The notes: generated from the letters alone by a model not told the origin. DNA of 64,000 bases from Gammaproteobacteria bacterium (GCA_029289265.1 JARFTX010000006.1:37231-101230); one strand, 5' to 3'; shown: positions 1 to 8,998, counted from the stretch's first letter. Numbers and translations: made by a program.

Positions 1-1355
1 ACATCGCCCACGAAAGCTTCGCCTCGGCCAACGACGCACTGGCGGCGTTGGAGACCGCGGCGCAACCGCCCAAGGTGCTGTTGTCGGACATCCGCATGCC
101 GGGCGAGTCGGGCCTGGCGCTGCTCAGCCGCGTCAAGGCGATCTACCCCGACCTGCCGGTCATCATCATGACCGCCTACTCGGACCTCGACAGCGCCGTC
201 TCGGCCTTCCAGGGCGGCGCCTTCGAGTACCTGCCCAAGCCCTTCGACGTCGATCAGGCCGTGGCGCTGGTGCGCCGCGCCATCGAGCAGAGCGCGCACC
301 AGGCCGGTGCGCCGGCCGAGGCGACCGTCGCACCCGAGATCCTCGGCCAGGCGCCGTCGATGCAGGAGGTATTCCGCGCGATCGGGCGCCTGTCGCACTC
401 GCACGCAACGGTGCTGATCAACGGCGAGTCGGGCAGCGGCAAGGAACTGGTCGCGCGCGCGCTGCACCGCCACAGCCCGCGCCGGGACGCCCCGTTCATC
501 GCGATCAACACCGCGGCGATCCCGCGCGACCTGCTCGAGTCCGAGCTCTTCGGCCACGAGCGTGGCGCCTTCACCGGCGCGGCGGCCCTGCGCCGAGGCC
601 GCTTCGAGCAGGCCGAGGGCGGCACGCTCTTCCTCGACGAGATCGGCGACATGCCCGCCGAGCTGCAGACGCGGCTGCTGCGCGTGCTCTCCGACGGGCA
701 CTTCTACCGCGTCGGCGGCCAGCAGCCGATCCGCGCCAACGTCCGCGTGATCGCCGCGACCCACCAGGACCTCGACGAGCGCGTGCGCAAGGGCCTGTTT
801 CGCGAGGACCTGTTCCACCGCCTCAACGTGATCCGGCTGCGCCTGCCGCCACTGCGCGAGCGGCGCGAGGACATCCCCATCCTGGTCCGCCACTTCCTGC
901 AGAAGAGCGCCAAGGAGCTCGACGTCGAGGCGAAGCGCATCTCCGACGCGGCGATCAAGTACCTGCAGCAGCAACCGTTTCCCGGCAACGTGCGTCAGCT
1001 CGAGAACGTCTGCCACTGGCTCACCGTGATGGCGCCGGGCCAGACCGTGGAGGTCGCCGATCTCCCGCCGGAGCTGCGCGAGCAGGCACCCGCCGACGCC
1101 CCGGCATCGGCCTGGACGGGCGGGCTCGCGGCCGAAGCCGAGCGCCTGTTCGCGAGCACCCCGGGCGGCGTGTTCGAGACGCTCAGCAACGAGTTCGAGC
1201 GCACCGTGATCCGCCGCGCGCTGGCGACCACCGGCGGGCGGCGCATCGAGGCCGCCCAGTTGCTCGGCATCGGTCGCAACACCATCACGCGCAAGATCCA
1301 GGAGCTGGGGATCGACGACGGTCGCCATCCGACGCTCGAGAGCGACGGCGAGTAA
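1..1355 (+). CDS. ntrC: Nitrogen regulation response regulator NtrC (GlnG), 5' truncated by window edge
   Basis: This is a sigma54-dependent activator of the NtrB/NtrC two-component system, which switches on nitrogen assimilation genes. The reading frame is open from base 3, so the first ~20 residues of the receiver domain lie outside the window. Visible are the phospho-acceptor region (LLSDIRMPGESG), the receiver end KPFD, an AAA+ domain with Walker A GESGSGKE, the sigma54-contact loop GAFTGA and Walker B GGTLFLDEIGD, and a Fis-type C-terminal HTH (RRIEAAQLLGIGRNTITRKIQELG). The receiver is close to enteric NtrC (DLDSAVSAFQGGAF...LPKPFD) rather than NtrX or AtoC. An internal TTG at 48 is not the real start. 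Two NtrC-type sites upstream of gltB in the same window are plausible targets. Confidence 0.92.
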   Translation, partial: IAHESFASANDALAALETAAQPPKVLLSDIRMPGESGLALLSRVKAIYPDLPVIIMTAYSDLDSAVSAFQGGAFEYLPKPFDVDQAVALVRRAIEQSAHQAGAPAEATVAPEILGQAPSMQEVFRAIGRLSHSHATVLINGESGSGKELVARALHRHSPRRDAPFIAINTAAIPRDLLESELFGHERGAFTGAAALRRGRFEQAEGGTLFLDEIGDMPAELQTRLLRVLSDGHFYRVGGQQPIRANVRVIAATHQDLDERVRKGLFREDLFHRLNVIRLRLPPLRERREDIPILVRHFLQKSAKELDVEAKRISDAAIKYLQQQPFPGNVRQLENVCHWLTVMAPGQTVEVADLPPELREQAPADAPASAWTGGLAAEAERLFASTPGGVFETLSNEFERTVIRRALATTGGRRIEAAQLLGIGRNTITRKIQELGIDDGRHPTLESDGE

Positions 1356-1402
1356 GCGCCTCCGCCGGGCCGGCGTGCGCCCCGGGGTGGGCGCACTTGG
1401 GC

Positions 1403-1408
1403 GATAAT
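1403..1408 (+). promoter_or_regulatory. Putative -10 element (GATAAT) for birA-coaX
   Basis: GATAAT lies 31 bases before the birA ATG, in the short gap after ntrC. No good -35 hexamer is visible 16-18 bases upstream, so the call rests on the -10 match and position only. Confidence 0.3.
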
Positions 1409-1438
1409 GCCGTTTTTATCGACCCCGGATCGAGCCGC

Positions 1439-2248
1439 ATGACCCCGGCAAGCCCTCCCTCCTTCCTCGACCGGGCGGCGATCGCCCGCCACCTGGGCGC
1501 CCTGGCCGCCGATTTCGAGTTCGCCATTGTTGGCGAGTGCACCTCGACCAACAGCGCCCTGCTCGATGCGCCCCCACCCGACGACGGGCGCATCCACGTG
1601 CTGGTCGCCGAGCACCAGAGCGCGGGCCGAGGCCGGCGCGGGCGGCAGTGGCAGTCGTGGCCCGGCGCGAGCCTCACCTTCTCGGCGCTGTGGCGATTCC
1701 CCGCCGGCGCGCCGGTGCCGGCCGGGCTGTCGCTGGTGGCGGGGCTGGCGGTCGCCCGCACGCTCGAAGACCTGGGCGTCGCCGGCGTCCAGCTCAAATG
1801 GCCCAACGACGTGCTGGTGCACGGCACCAAGCTCGCCGGCATCCTGGTCGAGCTGCTGCCCGGCCGAGGACGCACGCCCGCCGCGGTGATCGGCATCGGG
1901 CTCAACCTCGCCCTGCCGCCGGACGCCGAGATTCCGGATCAGCCGGCCGCCACCGACCTCGCCCGTCTGCTCGGCGTGCCACCCGACCGCGACCGGCTGC
2001 TCGCGCGCCTGCTCGCCGACCTGCACGCGCTGCTCGGCACCTACGCCCAGGCCGGCTTCCCGGCACTGCGCGGCGCCTGGGAGCAGCGCAATGCCCATGC
2101 CGGCCTGCCCGTCACGGTAAGCGGCGAAGGCGTGGCGATTTCCGGCGAGTGCGCCGGCGTCGACACCGACGGCGCGCTGCTGGTGCGCAGCGACACGGGG
2201 CTGCAGCGCATCCTGTCGGGCGAAGTCTCGCTGCGGGTCGCTGGATGA
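1439..2248 (+). CDS. birA: Biotin--[acetyl-CoA-carboxylase] ligase BirA, no DNA-binding domain
   Basis: The enzyme activates biotin with ATP and attaches it to the biotin carboxyl carrier protein of acetyl-CoA carboxylase. The 269-residue protein shows the biotinyl-AMP loop GRGRRGRQW (about residues 63-71), the catalytic LKWPNDV segment, GIGLNL, and a small C-terminal beta domain. The N-terminal winged helix of the 321-residue E. coli protein is absent, so this should be a monofunctional (class I) ligase that does not repress biotin genes. ATG 1439 is preferred to an upstream TTG at 1397, because the TTG precedes the likely -10 box. The stop overlaps the coaX start (ATGA), which indicates translational coupling. 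Confidence 0.93.
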   Translation: MTPASPPSFLDRAAIARHLGALAADFEFAIVGECTSTNSALLDAPPPDDGRIHVLVAEHQSAGRGRRGRQWQSWPGASLTFSALWRFPAGAPVPAGLSLVAGLAVARTLEDLGVAGVQLKWPNDVLVHGTKLAGILVELLPGRGRTPAAVIGIGLNLALPPDAEIPDQPAATDLARLLGVPPDRDRLLARLLADLHALLGTYAQAGFPALRGAWEQRNAHAGLPVTVSGEGVAISGECAGVDTDGALLVRSDTGLQRILSGEVSLRVAG

Positions 2249-2985
2249 TTCTGCTGCTGGACGCGGGCAATACGCGCATCAAGTGGGGAATCGTCGGGCA
2301 TGACGGCCGCTGGCAGGCCGAAGGCGCTCTGCCGACCGCCGAGTTCGCCCGGCTCGCCGAGGTCGTGCGCGATCAACCGGGCCTAGTCCGCGTGTTCGGC
2401 GCCAACGTCGCCGGCACCGCAGTCGGCGCCGGCATCGCCCAGTCGCTGGGCGGCACGCTCCCTCCCCCTGAGTGGCTGCGGGCAACGCCCGAGTGCTGCG
2501 GCGTGCGCAATCTCTACGAAGACCCGACCCAACTCGGTGCCGACCGCTGGGCGGCCCTGATCGGCGCGCATGCGCTGCTGGGCGGCGCCTGCCTGGTGGT
2601 CACCGCCGGCACGGCGACGACGATCGACGTGCTGGCCGCCGACGGCTGCTTTCGCGGCGGGCTGATCCTGCCCGGCGAGGCGCTGATGCGGCGCGCGCTC
2701 GCGCGTGACACCGCCGGACTGCCGTTCGCCGAGGGTCGCGTCGAGCCTCTGCCGCGCCGCACGGCCGATGCGATCGCGAGCGGCTGCGCGCTCGCCCAGG
2801 CCGGCGCCGTCGAGCGGATGTTCCGCCACGTCGCCGCCGAGCCCGGCGCGCGCTGCGTGCTCAACGGCGGTGCGGCCGCGGGCATCGAGCCGCTGCTCGA
2901 CATCCCGCTCGTGCGCATCGACAACCTCGTCCTCAAGGGGCTCGCCGTCGCGGCCGGGTACGCCCCGCCCGGCGACAGGGCATAA
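2245..2985 (+). CDS. coaX: Type III pantothenate kinase CoaX
   Basis: CoaX phosphorylates pantothenate in the first step of coenzyme A synthesis. It belongs to the ASKHA fold, is not inhibited by CoA feedback and needs a monovalent cation. The 246-residue protein has the phosphate-binding DAGNTRIKWG at its N-terminus, GADRWAALIGA (substrate loop with catalytic Asp) near residue 95, and TAGTATTIDVL near residue 120. It starts at an ATG overlapping the birA stop. The birA-coaX pair is common in Proteobacteria. coaE, the last gene of CoA synthesis, lies 2.3 kb downstream. Confidence 0.95.
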   Translation: MILLLDAGNTRIKWGIVGHDGRWQAEGALPTAEFARLAEVVRDQPGLVRVFGANVAGTAVGAGIAQSLGGTLPPPEWLRATPECCGVRNLYEDPTQLGADRWAALIGAHALLGGACLVVTAGTATTIDVLAADGCFRGGLILPGEALMRRALARDTAGLPFAEGRVEPLPRRTADAIASGCALAQAGAVERMFRHVAAEPGARCVLNGGAAAGIEPLLDIPLVRIDNLVLKGLAVAAGYAPPGDRA

Positions 2986-3060
2986 TCGCGCCGAACGAGC
3001 CTCGACCGATTTCGAAAACACGGCGCGCGCCGGCAAGGCCGCGCCCAGGGAGACCACGAC

Positions 3061-4428
3061 ATGACCGAACCGACCCGCATCCTGCTCGACGAGAACGAGA
3101 TCCCGACCCACTGGTACAACGTGGTCGCCGACATGGCGAATCCGCCGGCGCCGCCGCTCGGACCCGACGGCAAGCCGGTCGGCCCCGAGCAGATGCTGGC
3201 GATCTTCCCGCCGCAGATCCTCGAGCAGGAGATGAGCGCCGAGCGCTGGATCCCGATCCCCGACGAAGTACGCGACATCTACCGCATCTGGCGCCCCAGT
3301 CCGCTGATGCGCGCGGTGCGGCTCGAGAAGGCGCTCGGCACGCCGGCCAAGATCTTCTTCAAGTACGAGGGCGTCTCGCCGGCCGGCTCGCACAAGCCCA
3401 ACTCGGCCGTGCCGCAGGCCTTCTACAACCGTGAGGCGGGTGTCAAACGGCTCACCACCGAGACCGGCGCCGGCCAGTGGGGCTCGTCGATCTCGTTCGC
3501 CGGCCAGATGTTCGGGCTCGAGGTGCGTGTGTACATGGTGAAGGTGAGCTACCACCAGAAGCCGTACCGCCGCATGATGATGCAGACCTGGGGCGCCGAG
3601 GTGTTCGCCAGCCCCTCCGAGCACACCCAGACCGGCCGCACGCTGCTCGCCGCCGACCCCGACAACCCCGGCTCGCTCGGCATCGCGATCTCGGAGGCCG
3701 TGGAAGAGGCCGCGGGGCGCCCCGACACCAATTACACGCTCGGCTCGGTGCTCAACCACGTGCTGCTGCACCAGACCGTGATCGGGCTCGAGGCGAAGAA
3801 GCAGTTCGACAAGATCGGCCTCTACCCCGACGTGATCCTCGGCCCCTGCGGCGGCGGCTCGAGCTTCGGCGGCATGGCCTTCCCCTTCCTGGCCGACCAG
3901 GCGGCCGGCGACAAGCGCGCCGAGCGGCTGCGCTGCGTCGCGGTCGAACCGACCTCGTGCCCGACGCTGACCAAGGGCCAGTACGCCTACGACTTCGGCG
4001 ACGCCTCCGGCTTCACGCCGCTGATGAAGATGTACACGCTCGGCCACGACTTCATGCCGCCCGGCATCCATGCCGGCGGGCTGCGCTATCACGGCGACTC
4101 GCCGCTGGTCTCGCAGCTCTACCACGAGGGCCGGCTCGAGGCAGTCGCCGTCGCGCAACTGCCGACCTTCGAGGCGGGCGTGCTGTTCGCGCGCAGCGAA
4201 GGCATCATCCCCGCACCCGAGTCCTGCCACGCGATCCGCGCCGCAATCGACGAGGCGCTCGCCTGCAAGGCGACCGGCGAGCCGCGCGTGATCCTGTTCA
4301 ACCTGACCGGTCACGGCCACTTCGACATGAGCGCCTACGAGCGCTTCTTCTCCGGTCAGCTTGAGAACTACGACTACCCGGCCGAAGCGGCGGCCGCCTC
4401 GCTCGCGCACCTGCCCAAGGTCGGCTGA
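3061..4428 (+). CDS. trpB2: TrpB2-type tryptophan synthase beta-like PLP enzyme
   Basis: This is a fold-type II PLP enzyme of the TrpB2 branch, which condenses indole (or an indole precursor) with serine and is usually not partnered by TrpA. It is 455 residues long, longer than TrpB1 (~400). Features are the N-terminal extension typical of TrpB2 ([12 protein letters not shown]), the PLP lysine in AGSHKPNSA (about residue 113), [10 protein letters not shown], and the glycine-rich phosphate loop [11 protein letters not shown] (about residue 263). There is no trpA or other trp gene nearby. It follows coaX by 75 bases, with an A-rich purine stretch (AGGGAGACC) just before the ATG. It may salvage indole or serve as a secondary tryptophan synthase; its physiological role here is inferred. 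Confidence 0.88.
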   Translation: MTEPTRILLDENEIPTHWYNVVADMANPPAPPLGPDGKPVGPEQMLAIFPPQILEQEMSAERWIPIPDEVRDIYRIWRPSPLMRAVRLEKALGTPAKIFFKYEGVSPAGSHKPNSAVPQAFYNREAGVKRLTTETGAGQWGSSISFAGQMFGLEVRVYMVKVSYHQKPYRRMMMQTWGAEVFASPSEHTQTGRTLLAADPDNPGSLGIAISEAVEEAAGRPDTNYTLGSVLNHVLLHQTVIGLEAKKQFDKIGLYPDVILGPCGGGSSFGGMAFPFLADQAAGDKRAERLRCVAVEPTSCPTLTKGQYAYDFGDASGFTPLMKMYTLGHDFMPPGIHAGGLRYHGDSPLVSQLYHEGRLEAVAVAQLPTFEAGVLFARSEGIIPAPESCHAIRAAIDEALACKATGEPRVILFNLTGHGHFDMSAYERFFSGQLENYDYPAEAAAASLAHLPKVG

Positions 4429-4478
4429 ACGACGAGCGGCGCAGATGACGCAGCCCCCACGCGACCAACGCTGAAGCC

Positions 4479-5312
4479 ATGCCGGTGCTGCGCCTGCTCT
4501 TCGTCGTGCTGCTCGTGCTCAACCTGCTCGCGCTCGCCGCCGGTCAGGGCTGGTTCGGTCCATCGCAGCCGCGCGGCGAGCCCGAGCGACTGACCAACCA
4601 GATCGAGCCCGACGCGATCATCCTGGTGAGCGGCGTGCCCGCTCCCGCCCCCGTGGAGCGCCGGCCGGCGCGGGCCGAGTCGCCGACGCGTCGCGAAACG
4701 GCGCGCCCTTCCGGCGAGACGGCGCCCCGCCCGTCGGAAACAGCCCAGCCGATGCAAGCCGAGCGCGCATCCGAGCCGCAGGGCGCGCCCACGCCGGAAA
4801 GTCTCATCCCTGAACGGCTGGCCGAGACGGGCGTTGAAGCGCGCCCTGGGGCCGCGGCATCGACCTGCATCGCCTATGCCGAGCTCGACGAACCCCGCGC
4901 CCACGCGATCGAGCAAGTGGCCCGCATGATCGCCCCCGCCGTCAGCGCGCGGCGCGTCGAGAGCGACACGCCTACGAGCTGGTGGGTGCGCATGCCGCCG
5001 GCCGCATCGCGCTCAGCCGCCGAGGAGCGGGTGCGCGACCTGCGCAATCTGGGCGTTCGCGACCTCTTCATCGTGCGCGAGGAAGGCCCGCACCAGTTCG
5101 CGATCTCGCTCGGGCTGTTCCGCACCGAAAGCCGCGCCCAGCAGCATCTGGAGGACTTGCGCGCCCGGCGCGTGAACGGCGCAGAGATCCTGCCCCGTCT
5201 GCCCGGCACGGTCCGGCTCGAGATCCGTTTTCCCGGCACCGAGCGCGAGCGCCTGCTCGCCACGCTCGACTCGGAGTTCGCCGCCCTGTCTTACGAGGAG
5301 TGCGCCCCTTGA
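4479..5312 (+). CDS. SPOR-domain membrane protein
   Basis: A 277-residue protein with one N-terminal membrane segment (LRLLFVVLLVLNLLALAAG). A Pro/Glu/Arg-rich low-complexity linker of about 100 residues follows. The C-terminal half contains a SPOR-like fold with the segment FAISLGLFRTESRAQQHLEDL near residues 205-235. SPOR domains bind denuded peptidoglycan at division septa, so a role in cell envelope or division is likely but not shown. Its stop overlaps the TTG start of coaE by four bases, and it probably belongs to the same transcription unit. The specific family member is not recognised. Confidence 0.75.
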   Translation: MPVLRLLFVVLLVLNLLALAAGQGWFGPSQPRGEPERLTNQIEPDAIILVSGVPAPAPVERRPARAESPTRRETARPSGETAPRPSETAQPMQAERASEPQGAPTPESLIPERLAETGVEARPGAAASTCIAYAELDEPRAHAIEQVARMIAPAVSARRVESDTPTSWWVRMPPAASRSAAEERVRDLRNLGVRDLFIVREEGPHQFAISLGLFRTESRAQQHLEDLRARRVNGAEILPRLPGTVRLEIRFPGTERERLLATLDSEFAALSYEECAP

Positions 5313-5935
5313 GCACCTATATCGTCGGTCTGACCGGGGGAATCGGCAGCGGCAAGAGCGCGGTCGCCGACCGCTTCGGGCTGCTCGGCGCCGAGGTCGT
5401 CGACACCGACGCGATCGCGCACGCGCTGACCGCACCGAACGGCGCCGCCATCGCCGCGCTGCGGGCCGAATTCGGCCCCGCCGCAATCACCCCCGACAAT
5501 GCGCTCGACCGCCGCTACATGCGCGATCTGGCCTTCGCCGACAGCAGCGCGCGGCGGCGCCTGGAGGCGATCCTGCATCCGGCCATCCGCGCCGAAAGCG
5601 AGCGCCGCTGCCACGCTGCGACTGCGCCCTACGTCATACTCGCCGTACCCCTGCTGGTCGAGTCGGGCACCTACCGCGAACGCTGCAACCGGATCTGCGT
5701 CGTCGACTGCCCGGTCGAGGTCCAGATCGAACGCGTCCAGGCACGCAGCGGGCTCGATCCCGATCAGGTGCGGGCGATCATCTCCAGCCAGGCGACCCGA
5801 GAAGCGCGTCTGGCCGCCGCCGACGACATCATCGACAACGGCGGCGCGATCGCGGCACTCGACCCGCAGGTGGAGCGCCTGCATCGCCTCTACCTCCAGT
5901 ACGCCGCCAAGCCCCCGCGCAGCGCGCCCTTTTAG
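5309..5935 (+). CDS. coaE: Dephospho-CoA kinase CoaE
   Basis: CoaE phosphorylates the 3' hydroxyl of dephospho-CoA, the final step of CoA synthesis. The 208-residue protein begins STYIVGLTGGIGSGKS, with the P-loop at residues 10-17. VVDTDAIAH (DxD substrate motif) and the lid region SQATREARLAAADDIIDN near the C-terminus are present. No ATG lies near the P-loop in this frame; the only sensible start is the TTG at 5309, which overlaps the preceding TGA (TTGA). It is adjacent to zapD and yacG, as in many beta- and gammaproteobacteria where pilD-coaE-zapD-yacG cluster; no pilD is seen here. Confidence 0.95.
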   Translation: MSTYIVGLTGGIGSGKSAVADRFGLLGAEVVDTDAIAHALTAPNGAAIAALRAEFGPAAITPDNALDRRYMRDLAFADSSARRRLEAILHPAIRAESERRCHAATAPYVILAVPLLVESGTYRERCNRICVVDCPVEVQIERVQARSGLDPDQVRAIISSQATREARLAAADDIIDNGGAIAALDPQVERLHRLYLQYAAKPPRSAPF

Positions 5936-5951
5936 TGCAATGGCCCTGTGC

Positions 5952-5957
5952 TATCAT
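5952..5957 (+). promoter_or_regulatory. Putative -10 element (TATCAT) upstream of zapD
   Basis: TATCAT sits in the 173-base gap between coaE and zapD, about 150 bases before the zapD start. The -35 region is poor. The rest of the gap shows no gene. Confidence 0.25.
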
Positions 5958-6108
5958 CCGCCTGACCCGGCGCGGGGCGCCTCGGAAGGCGCGAAACCGC
6001 GCCGTGACGGGCCTGAACGGGCCGTAGCCGGTCACGATCGATGCCTGCGGACCTATCGACAGGTCCAACCGGGCTGCAGGACCGACCTCACATCATGGGC
6101 GCACAGCG

Positions 6109-6864
6109 GTGATCAGCTACGAATATCCTCTCAACGAGCGCATCCGCACGCTATTGCGCCTCGAGGATTTGTATCGCAAGCTCGCCCACTTCGCCCGCGG
6201 TGAAGCCTCGCAGGACCACCACGTCGCGCTGATTACCCTGTTCGAGATCCTCGACGTCGCAGGACGCGCCGACCTCAAGGTCGATCTGATGCAGGAGCTC
6301 GAGCGCCAGCGCCAGACGCTGATGGCCTTCCGCAATAACCCGGAGATCTCCGAGCAGGCGCTCTCCGGGGCGCTCTACGAGATCGAGCAGGCGTCCTCGT
6401 CGCTGCTCGCGATGGCCGGCAAGATCGGCCAGTACCTGCGCGAGAACGAGTGGCTGATGGCGATCCGCAGCCGCGCGGCGATCCCCGGCGGGGTGTGCGA
6501 GTTCGACCTGCCCTCCTACCACTTCTGGCTTAATCGCGACGCCTCGCAGCGGCGCCACGACCTCGAGGGCTGGATCCACCCGATGATCCCGATCCGCGAC
6601 GGCCTGGCGATCGTGCTGCGGCTGCTGCGGGCGAGCGGCCACCCCGAGGAGCTGATCGCGCGGCGCGGCGTCTACCAGCTCACCATGAGCGGCCGCAGCG
6701 CCCAGATGGTGCAGATCCGGCTCGCCCCGAGCGAGACCGTGATCCCCGAGATCAGCGCCAACAAGTACGCGCTCAACGTGCGCTTCATGCTGCCGGACAC
6801 GATCGGGCGCCCGCGCGCGGCCGAGCGCGACATCGCGTTCGAGCTGACCTTCTGCAGCCTTTGA
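6109..6864 (+). CDS. zapD: Cell division protein ZapD
   Basis: ZapD (formerly YacF) binds the C-terminal tail of FtsZ and bundles protofilaments in the Z ring. The 251-residue length matches the family. The N-terminus [19 protein letters not shown] and the internal [25 protein letters not shown] and [11 protein letters not shown] segments are characteristic. The start is a GTG. It is followed within eight bases by yacG, and preceded by coaE, the conserved order in Proteobacteria. Confidence 0.95.
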   Translation: MISYEYPLNERIRTLLRLEDLYRKLAHFARGEASQDHHVALITLFEILDVAGRADLKVDLMQELERQRQTLMAFRNNPEISEQALSGALYEIEQASSSLLAMAGKIGQYLRENEWLMAIRSRAAIPGGVCEFDLPSYHFWLNRDASQRRHDLEGWIHPMIPIRDGLAIVLRLLRASGHPEELIARRGVYQLTMSGRSAQMVQIRLAPSETVIPEISANKYALNVRFMLPDTIGRPRAAERDIAFELTFCSL

Positions 6865-6872
6865 GGCGCCCG

Positions 6873-7070
6873 ATGGCCGAGGTACGCGTCGTCAAGTGCC
6901 CGCAGTGCGGCAATCCGGTCGAATGGCGCCCGGAGAACCCCTTCCGGCCGTTCTGCTCCGAGCGCTGCAAGCAGATCGACCTCGGGGCCTGGGCCTCCGA
7001 GGACTATCGCGTACCCGATGCGCCGGGACAGGCCGAGGGCGGCCCGCCCGAGTCCGGCCACCGCGACTAG
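6873..7070 (+). CDS. yacG: DNA gyrase inhibitor / zinc-binding protein YacG
   Basis: YacG is a small zinc protein that binds GyrB and inhibits gyrase in E. coli. The 65-residue product has the four-cysteine zinc site CPQCGNPV...[12 protein letters not shown] and the family signature [12 protein letters not shown] 6873 is chosen over an in-frame TTG at 6861 that overlaps the zapD stop, because the protein then begins [13 protein letters not shown] as in homologues. It is the last gene of the coaE-zapD-yacG group and converges with the Nudix gene six bases beyond its stop. Confidence 0.93.
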   Translation: MAEVRVVKCPQCGNPVEWRPENPFRPFCSERCKQIDLGAWASEDYRVPDAPGQAEGGPPESGHRD

Positions 7071-7076
7071 CCCGAG

Positions 7077-8048
7077 CTACGCCCACGCGCCGCGGATCGC
7101 GGCGATTCCGTGCGCGCCCGCGGCGCGCGCCGCGGGCATGTCCGCGGGGTCCAAGCCACCCAGTCCCAGCACCGGTAGCGGCAGGTCTCGCACGAGCGCA
7201 GCGAACCCCTCCCAGCCCAGTCCGGCGCGCCCGGGGTGCGTCGGTGTCGGCCTGACTGCGCCGAGCAGCGCGTAGTCGAGTCCCAGCGCGGCGGCGCGCT
7301 CGAGTTCGGCGCGCGTGTGGCAGGACGCCCCGACCCATTCGAAGGCCGGCCGCTCGCCAGTTTCGGCGAGCGCCGCACCGGTCAGATGCACGCCGTCGGC
7401 GCCGATCGCGTGGGCGAGCGCGCCATCGCCATTGACCACCGCCAGCGCGCCTTCGTAGCGACGCACCCGTGTCACGACCTCGTGCGCGAAGGTCTGCCGA
7501 TCGGCCGGCGCGAGCGCCCCCTCGCGGATCTGCACGAGGCGCAGCCCGCGCGCTAGGGCGTGCTCGAGTTGGTCGAGCTGGGCCGCGACGCCGACCTCGT
7601 GGGCACGGGTGATGCCCATCTCGCGCGGCAGACGCAACGACTTGAGGATCGGCCCGTTGGCCGGCAGCATCGGGCCCACACGCGGCGCCAGCGCCGACTC
7701 CCAGGCAAGGGCGGCATGGACGTGGTCGTTGAGTTCCCCCGCCCAGTCCGCGACCTCGAAAAAGTGCAGGCGCACGCTCGCGTGCTCGTAGACGTGCTCG
7801 CGCACGATCCACGGGTGGAGCACGCGCGCGTCGATCCCCAACTCTTCGTGCAGTTCGCGGCGCAACGCCTCGGCCGGCGACTCGCCCGGCTCGACCTTGC
7901 CACCGGGAAACTCCCAGTAGCCGGGATAAAAGGTGCCGGGCGCCCGCTGGCCGAGCAGGAAACGCCCTTCGGCGCCGACAATGACGCCGGCGGCGACCTC
8001 GACCCAGCGCGTCGCCGCGCCCTCAGTCGGCACCACGGCGCCCCGCAT
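7077..8048 (-). CDS. Nudix (MutT-like) hydrolase fused to a ThiE/TenI-like domain
   Basis: A 323-residue two-domain protein. Residues about 15-140 form a MutT-type Nudix domain with the full box GGKVEPGESPAEALRRELHE-ELG, expected to clean 8-oxo-dGTP or related nucleotides. Residues about 150-323 resemble thiamine-phosphate synthase/TenI (LVQIREG, AIGADGVHL, LLGAVRPTPTHPG, GLGGL). The ThiE active site is altered: the usual IND-R/D segment reads VVNGD and the usual RDK/REK reads REG, so thiamine synthesis is doubtful. This fusion is known in beta/gammaproteobacteria; the job of its C-terminal half is unclear. It overlaps the upstream ATPase gene by 26 bases. Confidence 0.85.
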   Translation of the reverse strand: MRGAVVPTEGAATRWVEVAAGVIVGAEGRFLLGQRAPGTFYPGYWEFPGGKVEPGESPAEALRRELHEELGIDARVLHPWIVREHVYEHASVRLHFFEVADWAGELNDHVHAALAWESALAPRVGPMLPANGPILKSLRLPREMGITRAHEVGVAAQLDQLEHALARGLRLVQIREGALAPADRQTFAHEVVTRVRRYEGALAVVNGDGALAHAIGADGVHLTGAALAETGERPAFEWVGASCHTRAELERAAALGLDYALLGAVRPTPTHPGRAGLGWEGFAALVRDLPLPVLGLGGLDPADMPAARAAGAHGIAAIRGAWA

Positions 8049-8889
8049 GGTCGCGCGCGAACTGCCAGGCGACGCGCCCCGAGCGCGAGCCGCGCGTAAG
8101 CGCCCACTGCAGCGCCTGCTGGCGCGTCGCCTCGCTCATCCGGCCGCGCAGTCCGAAGGCACGCAGCCAGTGCGCGACGATCTCGAGGTACTCGTCCTGG
8201 CTGAACGGATAGAACGAGATCCACAGCCCGAAGCGCTCCGAGAGCGAGATCTTCTCCTCGATCGCCTCGCCCGGGTGAATCTCGCCGTCGACGTGGCGGG
8301 TCTGCAGGTTCTCGTCGTGATACTCCGGCATCAGGTGGCGCCGGTTCGAGGTCGCGTAGATCAGCACGTTGTCGGGCAGGGCCGCGACCGAGCCGTCGAG
8401 CACGCTCTTCAAGGCCTTGTAGCCGGGCTCGGAGGCCTCGAACGACAAGTCATCGCAGAACAGGATGAAGCGCTCGGACCGCCCCTGCACCAGCTCGATG
8501 ATGTCGGGCAGGTCCATCAGGTCGTCCTTGTCGACCTCGATCAGGCGCAGGCCGCGGCGCGCGTGGGCGTTGAGCAGCCCCTTGACCAGCGACGACTTGC
8601 CGGTGCCGCGCGCGCCGGTGAGCAGCACGTTGTTGGCGGGCCGGCCGGCGAGGAACTGGCGCGTGTTCTGCTCGACCAGCGCCTTTTGAGCGTCGATGTC
8701 GTGCAGGTCGTCGAGGCGGATCGCGTGGGGCCGGGCGACCGGCTGCAGGTGCGCGCGCGCGCCGCTGCGGCGCCAGCGAAAGGCGACCGCCGCGGCCCAG
8801 TCGGGCGGCTCGGCCGCGCCCGGCAGCAGGTGCTCGACGCGCTCGACGAGACGCTCGGCGCGCGCGAGAAAATCGCCCCAGTCAGTCAT
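8023..8889 (-). CDS. DUF815-family AAA+ ATPase
   Basis: A 288-residue P-loop protein with Walker A LLTGARGTGKSS near residue 95, a Walker B-like FILFCDDLSFE, sensor-like YATSNRRHL and a C-terminal helical lid. These match the DUF815 ATP-binding family, whose function is unassigned. The start is taken at ATG 8889 rather than 8910: AGGGACAGG lies at a suitable distance, and the ATG overlaps the end of the upstream 38-aa gene. The 3' end overlaps the Nudix fusion gene, so the three minus-strand genes look co-translated. Confidence 0.82.
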   Translation of the reverse strand: MTDWGDFLARAERLVERVEHLLPGAAEPPDWAAAVAFRWRRSGARAHLQPVARPHAIRLDDLHDIDAQKALVEQNTRQFLAGRPANNVLLTGARGTGKSSLVKGLLNAHARRGLRLIEVDKDDLMDLPDIIELVQGRSERFILFCDDLSFEASEPGYKALKSVLDGSVAALPDNVLIYATSNRRHLMPEYHDENLQTRHVDGEIHPGEAIEEKISLSERFGLWISFYPFSQDEYLEIVAHWLRAFGLRGRMSEATRQQALQWALTRGSRSGRVAWQFARDHAGRRGAD

Positions 8890-8998
8890 CGGTCCTGTCC
8901 CTTCGCTCATCGCCGTCGCGGCGCTTGGGCCACGTCGCCCACACGATCGTCAGGAGCAGCGCGAGCGCCACCCCGGCTTCCAGAAGAATCACCCACAT
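8882..8998 (-). CDS. 38-aa single-pass membrane protein
   Basis: A small frame reading MWVILLEAGVALALLLTIVW followed by a strongly charged tail (ATWPKRRDGDERRDRTDD). It predicts one membrane helix with the basic/acidic end inside. A strong Shine-Dalgarno (GGAGGG) lies five bases before the ATG, and the stop overlaps the start region of the DUF815 ATPase gene. This layout is what a real coupled small gene shows. The family is not recognised, and it could be a membrane anchor for the ATPase. It is the first gene of the minus-strand unit divergent from mltA. Confidence 0.6.
   Translation of the reverse strand: MWVILLEAGVALALLLTIVWATWPKRRDGDERRDRTDD

Noticed and set aside
2383..4410. 675-codon open frame on the minus strand opposite coaX and trpB2
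   Set aside because: GC-rich third-position shadow: Arg/Val/Gly/His-rich, no ribosome site, and fully antisense to two clear genes.
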